A stretch of 11,047 nucleotides of DNA from JBEAOO01 sp041164825 (GTDB taxonomy: Bacteria; Pseudomonadota; Gammaproteobacteria; Burkholderiales; Burkholderiaceae_C), in the NCBI GenBank assembly GCA_041164825.1, contig JBEAOO010000342.1, positions 1-11,047 of the forward strand, given 5' to 3'. The position numbers and the translations under genes were made by a program. Below are positions 6,725-11,047 of this stretch, piece after piece. The notes below the pieces were generated by a model. The model saw only the letters and a list, made by a program, of their open reading frames with translations, was not told where the DNA came from and made no database searches. The number at the start of each line of letters is the position of its first letter. The stretch's first letter is position 1.

Positions 6725-6778
6725 GGAGCGGGGGGCGCCGCGTGCCGGTGCCCGGCGCGATGCCCCTGCGGCAGTCTC

Positions 6779-7711
6779 TCAATCGCCGTCGTCTTCAGCG
6801 CCACCCTCGGCCTTGATCAGCAGCGCCCGCGCATACAGCGCATTGCGTGGCGATTGCGTCACCTCGGCCGCCAGCGCCACCGCCTGCTTCAGCGGCAGCG
6901 CGGCCAGCAGCGGGCGCAGCAGCGCGTCGTGCGCGGCGGCTCCAGCATCGTCCTCAGCAGCCGCCTGGCCATGCACCACCAGCACAAACTCGCCGCGCAC
7001 CCGGTTGGCGTCCGCCGCCAGCCAGCCCGGCAGCTCGGCCGCAGGCAGCGTGTGCACGGTTTCAAACTGCTTGGTCAGCTCCCGGCACACCGTGACGGGC
7101 CGCGCACCCAGCGCCTCGGCCAGCGCCTTGGCCAGCGCCTCAATGCGGTGCGGCGCCTCAAACAGCACCTGCGCCGTGGCCCGCGCCGCCAGCGCCTGCA
7201 GCGCCAGCGCCCGCTCGCCGCCCTTGGTGGGCATGAAGCCGACGAACTCAAACCCCGTGCCCGCCGTGCTGCCACTCACGCTCAGCGCCGCCACCGCGCT
7301 GCTGGCACCCGGCAGCGGAATGGTGCGGTAGCCCGCGGCCTGGGCGGCGGCCACCAGCGCCGCGCCCGGGTCGCTCACGGCGGGCGTGCCCGCGTCGCTC
7401 ACATACGCCACGCGCTCACCCCGCGCCAGGCGCAGCAGCACGCCGGCCGCGGCCTCGCGCTCGTTGTGCTCGTGCACAGCGAGCAAAGGCTTGTCCAGCC
7501 CCAGGTGGCGCAACAGCGGCGCGCTGTGGCGCGTGTCCTCGCAGGCCACGGCGTCCACCAGCGACAACACATGGATGGCACGAAGGCTCAGATCGGCCAA
7601 ATTGCCAATCGGCGTGGCGACGACGTACAACGCCCCCGCCGGATACTGCTGGCCTGCGGCGGCGGCGCGGGCCGCTTGAAGCAGCAGCACGGAGGCATCG
7701 GGTGTGGTCAC
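6779..7711 (-). CDS. rsmI: 16S rRNA (cytidine1402-2'-O)-methyltransferase RsmI
   Basis: RsmI adds a methyl group from S-adenosylmethionine to the 2'-O of C1402 in the ribosomal P site. The tetrapyrrole-methylase fold motifs are in order: YVVATPIGNLADLSLRAI (about residues 29-46), CEDTRHSAPLLRHLG (57-71), AYVSDAGTPAVSDPGA (102-117) and IPLPGASSAVAALSVSG (131-147). The C-terminal part (about residues 205-310) is Ala-rich with acidic residues near the end. I chose GTG 7711, giving 310 residues against 286 in E. coli. There is no clear ribosome binding site, only AGG about ten bases upstream. GTG 7690 is an alternative; a longer reading to 7792 would run deep into yraN. It starts head to head with yraN, with an 8-base overlap, and tldD follows on the same strand. 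Confidence 0.93.
   Translation of the reverse strand: MTTPDASVLLLQAARAAAAGQQYPAGALYVVATPIGNLADLSLRAIHVLSLVDAVACEDTRHSAPLLRHLGLDKPLLAVHEHNEREAAAGVLLRLARGERVAYVSDAGTPAVSDPGAALVAAAQAAGYRTIPLPGASSAVAALSVSGSTAGTGFEFVGFMPTKGGERALALQALAARATAQVLFEAPHRIEALAKALAEALGARPVTVCRELTKQFETVHTLPAAELPGWLAADANRVRGEFVLVVHGQAAAEDDAGAAAHDALLRPLLAALPLKQAVALAAEVTQSPRNALYARALLIKAEGGAEDDGD
7691..7695 (+). promoter_or_regulatory. ribosome binding site that sets the yraN GTG start
   Basis: GGAGG eight bases before GTG 7704. It lies inside the opposite-strand rsmI coding region, and it supports reading yraN from this GTG rather than from an unseen upstream start. Confidence 0.7.
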
Positions 7712-8072
7712 AACAAAAAGCCTGGGTGATGAAGGTGAAGCGCGCGCCCTGTCGCACTTGCTGCGCCAGGGGCTGACGCTGGTTGCCCGCAATTATCGGG
7801 TGGCCGCCGGCCCCCGAGCACGCGGCGGCGAGGTCGACCTCATCCTGCGCGACCGCGACGGCACCCTCGTGTTCGTCGAAGTCCGCCAGCGCCAAAGCCG
7901 CACCCAAGGCGGCGCCGCCGCCAGCATCACCCCGCAAAAGCAGCGCCGCATCATCCTGGCAGCTCAGCACCACCTGCTCCGCTACGCCAGCCCCCCGCCC
8001 TGCCGGTTTGATGTGGTGGCGATCGATGGCGGGGAATTGCAGTGGCTGCGGGGGGCGTTTGATGTGGGGTGA
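7704..8072 (+). CDS. yraN: YraN / UPF0102 family nuclease-like protein
   Basis: A 122-residue protein of the UPF0102 family, which has the restriction-endonuclease-like fold seen in Holliday junction resolvases; the cellular role is not settled. The core is visible: ARNYR (28-32), then GGEVDLI (41-47) giving Glu43 and Asp45, then LVFVEVRQR (55-63) with Glu59. The family usually has Lys in the VEVK position (E-x-K), and Arg61 stands there instead, a conservative but notable change. The C-terminal CRFDVVAIDG is also typical. The start is GTG with GGAGG eight bases upstream. In related genomes yraN follows or faces rsmI and is followed by a DiaA-like SIS gene; here that SIS gene is 2.4 kb away, beyond an accessory insert. 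Confidence 0.92.
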   Translation: MVTTKSLGDEGEARALSHLLRQGLTLVARNYRVAAGPRARGGEVDLILRDRDGTLVFVEVRQRQSRTQGGAAASITPQKQRRIILAAQHHLLRYASPPPCRFDVVAIDGGELQWLRGAFDVG

Positions 8073-8121
8073 GGGAGGGGATTATCAGGTCGTCTGCCGA
8101 CTCGACATTTGAATTCAGAAG

Positions 8122-8179
8122 GTTAGAACGGTGGGTTAGATAGAGTGCCACGGCAAAACGTTTTGTTATTATGCCTAAC
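8122..8179. repeat. cluster of integron core-site-like heptamers at the left edge of the AT-rich insert
   Basis: The + strand carries GTTAGAA (8122-8128), GTTAGAT (8135-8141) and GCCTAAC (8173-8179). The last one is GTTAGGC on the minus strand, the same heptamer as the cleavage-end core site of the attC at 8776. Between them is the perfect 12-bp palindrome CAAAACGTTTTG (8154-8165). No complete attC can be folded here. It may be the remnant of one or more cassette ends, or the recombination junction. Confidence 0.45.
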
Positions 8180-8781
8180 CTGGTTTTTTATGCTTGGGCT
8201 CATTGCTTTATCTTAATTCATTTGCTTTCTTTTGCGCCAACGGAAAGCAATTTCCTCATTTCGAGAAGAGCGCAATTTTTTGCCTCTCTGAATTTTTCGG
8301 CGAACAAATCAGGCGTTCTGCCACTTGTAGAGTTGACAAGTATTTCAATTGCACTTTGTATAGCTCCCATTATTTTTTCATCTAGCTCTTTGGGAATCAG
8401 AACGCGCTGCTCATGATAATGGTTTGAGGTGCTTTGAATGGAATCTCTGTATGCATTCCATTGCGCTGGTGTTGATAAGCTTCCCGCGTTGGCACCAAGT
8501 TCAAGCGAAAGAAGCTTTGAGTAAATGGAAATAATTGCTTCTGCCTGTTTTTCAAAAATTCCACCATAGGAAATGTGCAACTTTAAATTCTCTGCTTCCA
8601 ACTTTGATTTGTAATTATTGATGTCCTTATCGAGGAGATGCCCGGTGAGTGACTTGAACAGGAAACCAAGCGCTGCAAGAGCTACAGCGTTCGATAAAAC
8701 TGCTGCTAGAACGATGTGCCAAAACTCTTGAGACATAATTTTCCCTCTCGAGTGCGTGTACGGTTGTATTGAAAGGCCTAA
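8179..8781 (-). mobile_element. second integron-cassette-like unit lacking a recognisable attC
   Basis: On the minus strand this unit begins right after the cleavage point of the attC (TTAGGCC...) and ends at another GTTAGGC (8179-8173), so the gene it holds is bounded by direct copies of the same heptamer. A normal cassette would end in an attC whose first core site is complementary to its own beginning; no GCCTAAC is present on the minus strand after the gene. The unit is probably a cassette that has lost its attC, or a fused end of an insertion. Confidence 0.45.
8218..8736 (-). CDS. membrane-anchored coiled-coil protein, unknown function
   Basis: A 172-residue protein starting MSQEFWHIVLAAVLSNAVAL, with one transmembrane helix at about residues 6-28. 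A charged helical region (DINNYKSKLEAENLKLHISY, then GGIFEKQAEAIISIYSKLLSLEL) is likely to form a coiled coil in the cytoplasm, and the C-terminal half is helical (ELDEKIMGAIQSAIEILV). Small proteins of this plan, one N-terminal helix plus coiled coil, are common in accessory regions, but I cannot name a family or activity. The ATG at 8736 has AGAGGG eight bases upstream; the longer reading to 8835 runs into the attC and is rejected. AT-rich codons contrast with the flanking genes. It follows the HEPN gene in the same direction, separated only by the attC, so the two could be read as one transcript. Confidence 0.75.
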   Translation of the reverse strand: MSQEFWHIVLAAVLSNAVALAALGFLFKSLTGHLLDKDINNYKSKLEAENLKLHISYGGIFEKQAEAIISIYSKLLSLELGANAGSLSTPAQWNAYRDSIQSTSNHYHEQRVLIPKELDEKIMGAIQSAIEILVNSTSGRTPDLFAEKFREAKNCALLEMRKLLSVGAKESK

Positions 8782-8890
8782 CGCCCAGGTTAACCGGCGC
8801 CGGGGCCGAAGGCGGAGGTTACCAAGACTGGCCATAAAAATGGCGAAACCATGGCCAGTGTTGGCGTCCGCGTTGAACCGCCAGTTAGAA
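8776..8890 (-). other. integron attC recombination site
   Basis: Read on the minus strand: core site TTCTAAC (8890-8884), then GGTTCAAC, a central region, GGTTAACC, and the cleavage core GTTAGGC (8782-8776). The inner arms pair with one extra C on the first arm, which is the extrahelical base that orients real attC sites. The centre contains the perfect 9-bp inverted repeat ACTGGCCAT/ATGGCCAGT (8859-8851 and 8835-8827). Length 115 bp is within the usual range. It begins two bases after the stop of the HEPN gene, the normal place. The last base of GTTRRRY and the orientation features fit the minus reading; the plus reading gives a poorer cleavage core. Confidence 0.85.
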
Positions 8891-8894
8891 ATCT
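8884..8894. repeat. 11-bp inverted repeat, left copy (cassette end)
   Basis: GTTAGAAATCT on the + strand, perfectly inverted relative to 9595-9605. On the minus strand it overlaps the stop codon of the HEPN gene and the first core site of the attC. It marks the end of the first cassette. Confidence 0.85.
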
Positions 8895-9555
8895 ACCACG
8901 GTGCCTTGGTGGTAATGCCTTGCAAGTGATCTGATATTGCCGATTCGGTGGCATCCACTAATCCCTCTATATGATTTAAGTAGTCGGTGCTCCAGTTTTT
9001 GTAAACTTGCTCATCGTGCCGAATGCGATGCGCAATGTTGCCTCGGATCGTTACGTATTGCTCAAGCTTCTCGCTGGCCTTTGCTTTCGGCATGTTTTTC
9101 CAGCGCCACTTTTCGCTAATTTTTCTTATTCCGAGCAACTCGTCGAATAGCTGATTTACTTGCGCTGGCTTTGGTGTGTTGAACGAGCCCAGCCAGTTCT
9201 CTATGATTTCGGACTTCTTCGCGAGAATAATCGTTTTCCATCCTGAGTCTGTAAGCTCCCAAAGCTTCCTCGGGTCTTCTTGCTTCAGGTATGGTTGTGC
9301 GATAAATGCACGCACTTTTGATGGGATACACTGAGAGTTCGGGGTGTTCGCAAGCAAGAAATCCAGCGATTCCTTTGCTACATCCTCGACGTAGGACTCC
9401 CAACATGCAGTGATAAGAACGATGGCAGTTCGATTGAGCACTTCGACATCGTGCTTTCTGCCTGCTCCTTTTCCCGCGACTTCCTGATGGATTGCCCAGA
9501 GTCGCTCCACGTCTTTTTTGTTTTCGATAAACGAAGTTTTAGCTGTAGATGGCAT
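8893..9555 (-). CDS. HEPN-domain protein, putative ribonuclease (RiboL-PSP-HEPN-like)
   Basis: A 220-residue helical protein. The N-terminal half has TAIVLITACWESYVEDVAKE (43-62), the acidic helix typical of HEPN proteins of the RiboL-PSP class. The C-terminal part has QYVTIRGNIAHRIRHDEQVY, with Arg171 and His176 making the HEPN R-x4-H RNase motif. HEPN proteins are mostly metal-independent RNases that act as toxins or in defence against phage; some bind RNA without cutting. No partner nucleotidyltransferase or obvious antitoxin is adjacent; the next gene is a membrane coiled-coil protein. The start ATG 9555 has GGGAGG three bases upstream. Its stop lies two bases before the attC, so it is the cargo of an integron cassette. 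Base composition is AT-richer than the chromosomal genes, showing transfer. The family call is from the motif and helix pattern; RNase activity is inferred. Confidence 0.8.
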   Translation of the reverse strand: MPSTAKTSFIENKKDVERLWAIHQEVAGKGAGRKHDVEVLNRTAIVLITACWESYVEDVAKESLDFLLANTPNSQCIPSKVRAFIAQPYLKQEDPRKLWELTDSGWKTIILAKKSEIIENWLGSFNTPKPAQVNQLFDELLGIRKISEKWRWKNMPKAKASEKLEQYVTIRGNIAHRIRHDEQVYKNWSTDYLNHIEGLVDATESAISDHLQGITTKAPW

Positions 9556-9594
9556 ACGCCTCCCGTTTGGTTGAATTGCGCGCGGTGTGTCTAG

Positions 9595-9605
9595 AGATTT
9601 CTAAC
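9595..9605. repeat. 11-bp inverted repeat, right copy (cassette start)
   Basis: AGATTTCTAAC on the + strand, which reads GTTAGAAATCT on the minus strand. The G at 9605 and the following TT are the expected recombination point. No second attC lies just beyond it, so the neighbouring sequence is either an attI-like site or a secondary insertion site. Confidence 0.8.
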
Positions 9606-9859
9606 GTGTTGTAGCCCCCACCCCGTGCCGAATAAAACTGGGCTGTCCGTGTATCAGGGCGGTGTGAGAGCATCTTAAGCCCTCGTCGGTACTGATCTTT
9701 TCCCTGTGCGAGGCCGGATGCGCGAGGGTATTCAGACGTGAAAAGCAGCAGTTTTGCTGCACGGCGCACCGGCGCTCGAGCAGGATGCCCAGCATCACGA
9801 TATCGAGCCCCCCGTCTTCGACCGTTGCCGCCGCAACGCAAACGCAATACATTCCCCCC
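9606..9859. other. non-coding stretch between the cassettes and the toxin-antitoxin operon
   Basis: I see no convincing gene on either strand. Contents: a hairpin GCAGCA/TGCTGC (9745-9760) followed on the minus strand by four T, which could be a weak terminator shielding the cassette genes from, or for, minus-strand transcription; and the toxin-antitoxin promoter at the right end. Minus-strand frames read through parts of it but look random. Confidence 0.4.
9825..9853 (+). promoter_or_regulatory. promoter of the toxin-antitoxin operon
   Basis: TTGCCG (9825-9830) and TACATT (9848-9853) are separated by exactly 17 bases. After the -10 come six C and then the ATG at 9860, which places the first transcribed base at the A of the start codon. 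There is no Shine-Dalgarno sequence. This predicts a leaderless operon mRNA. Such promoters of antitoxin operons are usually bound by the antitoxin itself; no clear operator repeat is seen. Confidence 0.6.
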
Positions 9860-10132
9860 ATGAAGTCCGCCGTCATCCCCCAAATCCGCGTTGAGCCCGA
9901 ATTGAGGGCTGAGCTGGAGTCGGTGCTCAAGCAGGGAGAGACGCTGAGCGAGTTCGTCGAATCGACGGTGCGCAACGCCATCGCCTTCAGGCGTGTGCAA
10001 ACAGCCTTCCATGAGCGTGCGCAAGCAGCATCCGAGGCGTATCACCGCACGGGTGTGTCGGTGCCCGTGGACACGGTCTTGGACAAGCTGCAAGCCAAGC
10101 TCGACGCCAAGCGCAAGCAACTGGGCCGATGA
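9860..10132 (+). CDS. ribbon-helix-helix antitoxin (YlcI/YnfO-like) of a type II toxin-antitoxin pair
   Basis: A 90-residue protein. The N-terminal AVIPQIRVEPELRAELESVL, followed by KQGETLSEFVESTVRNAIAF, has the strand-helix-helix pattern of ribbon-helix-helix DNA-binding antitoxins of the type often annotated YlcI/YnfO. A basic, helical C-terminal half (VDTVLDKLQAKLDAKRKQLG) probably wraps the toxin. It should dimerise, repress its own promoter and neutralise the downstream toxin. I chose the ATG at 9860 over an upstream start at 9785 because the conserved part begins at MKSAVIPQI and the upstream 25 residues are low-complexity sequence over the promoter. Its TGA overlaps the toxin ATG (ATGA, 10129-10132), so the two are translationally coupled. 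Confidence 0.82.
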   Translation: MKSAVIPQIRVEPELRAELESVLKQGETLSEFVESTVRNAIAFRRVQTAFHERAQAASEAYHRTGVSVPVDTVLDKLQAKLDAKRKQLGR

Positions 10133-10443
10133 GCTTCATTGTTGAGATGTCGCCCACCGCCGAGGCGGACTTGGAACGGCTCTTCGACTTTTTGCTGGAC
10201 CAAGCTGAGGCCACTGAAGACCTCGATCGCGCCCAAGCGGCCATCGACGCCATCCGGTCCGCGGCGCAGCACCGGCTGGCCATCACGCCCTTCAGTTTCC
10301 GCAAAGCGGCCCAGAACCCCGCTCAGCGGGAGCTGATCATCCCGTTCGGCAGCGACGGGTACGTCGCGCTGTACGAGATCGTCAGCGCCAGTCAAGTCGT
10401 CGTGCTGGCGGTGCGCCACCAGCGTGAAGAGGACTACCACTGA
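10129..10443 (+). CDS. ParE/RelE-superfamily toxin
   Basis: A 104-residue protein of the RelE/ParE fold. MSFIVEMSPTAEADLERLFD is the first strand and helix (the x-S-P-x-A-E-x-D-L pattern). The C-terminal strands are QRELIIPFGSDGYVALYEIV and VVVLAVRHQREEDYH, with the Arg-x-x-x-Ile-Pro-Phe-Gly and H-Q-R-E pattern characteristic of ParE-type members. ParE toxins act on DNA gyrase and RelE toxins cut mRNA at the ribosome; the sequence looks more ParE-like but the target is inferred. It is translated from an ATG overlapping the antitoxin stop, the usual gene order. It ends 51 bases before the SIS gene. The pair has a GC-rich composition like the chromosome, unlike the adjacent cassettes, so it was probably acquired separately or long ago. 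Confidence 0.85.
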   Translation: MSFIVEMSPTAEADLERLFDFLLDQAEATEDLDRAQAAIDAIRSAAQHRLAITPFSFRKAAQNPAQRELIIPFGSDGYVALYEIVSASQVVVLAVRHQREEDYH

Positions 10444-10480
10444 CCCAGGGCGGTGGAACCTTGCAGACACCGGCGTGTCA

Positions 10481-10486
10481 TATCAT
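10481..10486 (+). promoter_or_regulatory. probable -10 element for the SIS gene (near-leaderless start)
   Basis: TATCAT followed by eight bases and then the ATG at 10495, with no Shine-Dalgarno sequence. The first transcribed base would be about 10493. TTGCAG at 10461-10466 is only 14 bases upstream, too close for a normal -35. The assignment is therefore weaker than for the toxin-antitoxin promoter. Confidence 0.35.
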
Positions 10487-10494
10487 CCGCGCCC

Positions 10495-11047
10495 ATGCTT
10501 GAACAACGTCTGCAGCAACCCTTCTTCGACAGCGCTGATCTGCTGTACGCCGCCGCTGAACTGCTGGCCAAACCATTGGCCGATGCGGTGAATGCCGTGG
10601 TGGGCAGCATCACGTCGGGTGGCAAGGTGCTGGCGTGTGGCGAGGGCGCTTCGGCGCTGGCCGCACAGCACCTGGCCGCGGCCCTGGTGGGTGGCTTTGA
10701 GCGCGAGCGTCCGGCCTTGGCTGCGCTGGCGCTGAGTGCCGATGCCAGCATCCACCTTGGCCTCACGGGCGGCAGCCCGGCGTCGCCTTTTGTCACCCAA
10801 ATCACCACCCTCGGTCAGCCCGGCGATGTGCTGCTGCTGCTGACGGCCCACACCGATACCGCCCGTTTGCTCGACGCTGTGGACGCTGCCCACAGCAAGG
10901 AGATGAGCGTGGTCGCGTTCACCGGACGCCAACCCGGCGTGCTGCGTGAGCATTTGCTAGAAACCGATGTGCTGGTCAGCGTTCCCCACGAGCGCCCGGC
11001 ACGCATCCATGAACTGCACCTGCTGTCGCTGCACGCCCTGTGCGACG
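10495..11047 (+). CDS. diaA: SIS-domain protein, DiaA/phosphoheptose-isomerase-like, 3' end outside window
   Basis: The frame is open from ATG 10495 to the end of the window, 184 residues plus one base, slightly short of the usual 190-200. MLEQRLQQPFFDSADLLYAA is typical of the N-terminal helices, and GGKVLACGEGASALAAQHLA (42-61) and GGFERERPALAALALSADAS (66-85) are the SIS core. HELHLLSLHALCD is the C-terminal helix. DiaA promotes DnaA assembly at oriC, and its homologue GmhA isomerises sedoheptulose 7-phosphate. Here the sugar-phosphate loop, normally S-x-S-G-x-S, reads LTAHTDT (116-122), and CGNGGSA is CGEGASA, so it looks catalytically dead and more like a regulatory SIS protein. Position near yraN and rsmI supports the DiaA assignment; the symbol is tentative. 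Its composition is normal for the chromosome. Confidence 0.8.
   Translation, partial: MLEQRLQQPFFDSADLLYAAAELLAKPLADAVNAVVGSITSGGKVLACGEGASALAAQHLAAALVGGFERERPALAALALSADASIHLGLTGGSPASPFVTQITTLGQPGDVLLLLTAHTDTARLLDAVDAAHSKEMSVVAFTGRQPGVLREHLLETDVLVSVPHERPARIHELHLLSLHALCD

Larger units (their letters stand above)
8782..9604 (-). mobile_element. integron gene cassette carrying a HEPN-family gene
   Basis: The cassette runs on the minus strand from TTAGAAATCT (9604 downward, after G 9605) to the G of the attC cleavage core at 8782. Its first bases, with the preceding G, are the exact 11-bp complement of the R'' end of its own attC (AGATTTCTAAC, minus 8894-8884). That is expected, since in the excised circle these two ends form one attC. 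It holds one gene, 49 bases after the cassette start, and no promoter is evident. No integron integrase gene is in the window and no attC precedes it. Confidence 0.75.

Noticed and set aside
5114..7729. Long + strand ORF of 871 codons over tldD and rsmI
   Set aside because: High GC removes stop codons in this frame. The minus strand encodes two full-length, motif-complete proteins; the + product is repetitive His/Ala/Arg.
8122..8179. A second attC at the left edge of the insert
   Set aside because: Core-like heptamers are present but inner arms that pair and the expected complement of the cassette start (GCCTAAC on the minus strand) are absent.
8776..8890. attC read in the + orientation, with the coiled-coil gene as a reversed cargo
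   Set aside because: In that direction the cleavage core would be GTTAGAA, with a poor last base, the extra base would lie on the wrong arm, and no matching cassette start exists on the left. The minus reading has an 11-bp self-match at the cassette ends.
9539..10120. Minus-strand ORF of 193 codons over the toxin-antitoxin region
   Set aside because: It overlaps the antitoxin gene and its promoter, contains no family pattern, and has an uneven composition typical of an antisense frame.
10434..10953. Minus-strand ORFs over the SIS gene
   Set aside because: The + strand frame from 10495 gives a recognisable SIS protein running off the window; the minus ORFs are its shadows.
1..11047. CRISPR array, tRNA or rRNA genes, insertion sequence
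   Set aside because: No regularly spaced direct repeats, no tRNA-like cloverleaf or rRNA sequence, and no transposase-like ORF could be seen.

Overview
The window is GC-rich, with codon use, gene content and gene order typical of a beta-proteobacterium of the Burkholderiales, most likely Comamonadaceae. This is a judgement by eye: I compared protein families and the rsmI/yraN/SIS and tldD/aroG neighbourhoods from memory and ran no search.

Left part (1-2174, + strand): the C-terminal two thirds of a SpoVR-family protein, a 99-residue SemiSWEET sugar transporter, and a PduO-type cob(I)alamin adenosyltransferase. Middle (2181-7711, - strand, read right to left): rsmI (16S rRNA methyltransferase), tldD (metalloprotease), a TIR-domain membrane protein gene broken by a frameshift, aroG (DAHP synthase, entry to the shikimate pathway), and a small unknown gene. 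The 210 bases in front of aroG are not empty. They hold a promoter, a 25-codon leader peptide packed with Phe, Tyr and Trp codons, an antiterminator pairing, and a textbook intrinsic terminator with a U-tract: an aromatic amino acid attenuator that I read directly from the sequence.

Right part (7704-11047): yraN starts divergently from rsmI, with the two GTG starts overlapping. Between yraN and its usual neighbour, a DiaA/GmhA-like SIS gene (10495 to the window end), lies an accessory insert of about 2.4 kb. Its left portion (about 8100-9605) is clearly AT-richer than the rest. It carries two minus-strand genes organised like integron gene cassettes: a HEPN-type putative RNase followed within 2 bases by a well-formed attC site, then a membrane-anchored coiled-coil protein. 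The first cassette's own first bases are an 11-bp perfect complement of the R'' end of its attC, as expected if the circular form once closed at that point. No integrase gene is visible. To the right of the cassettes is a ribbon-helix-helix antitoxin / ParE-like toxin pair on the + strand.

A recurring regulatory theme is a -10 hexamer placed so that transcription should begin at or within two bases of the ATG, with no Shine-Dalgarno sequence. I see this at the aromatic leader peptide, the toxin-antitoxin operon and the SIS gene, which suggests leaderless mRNAs.
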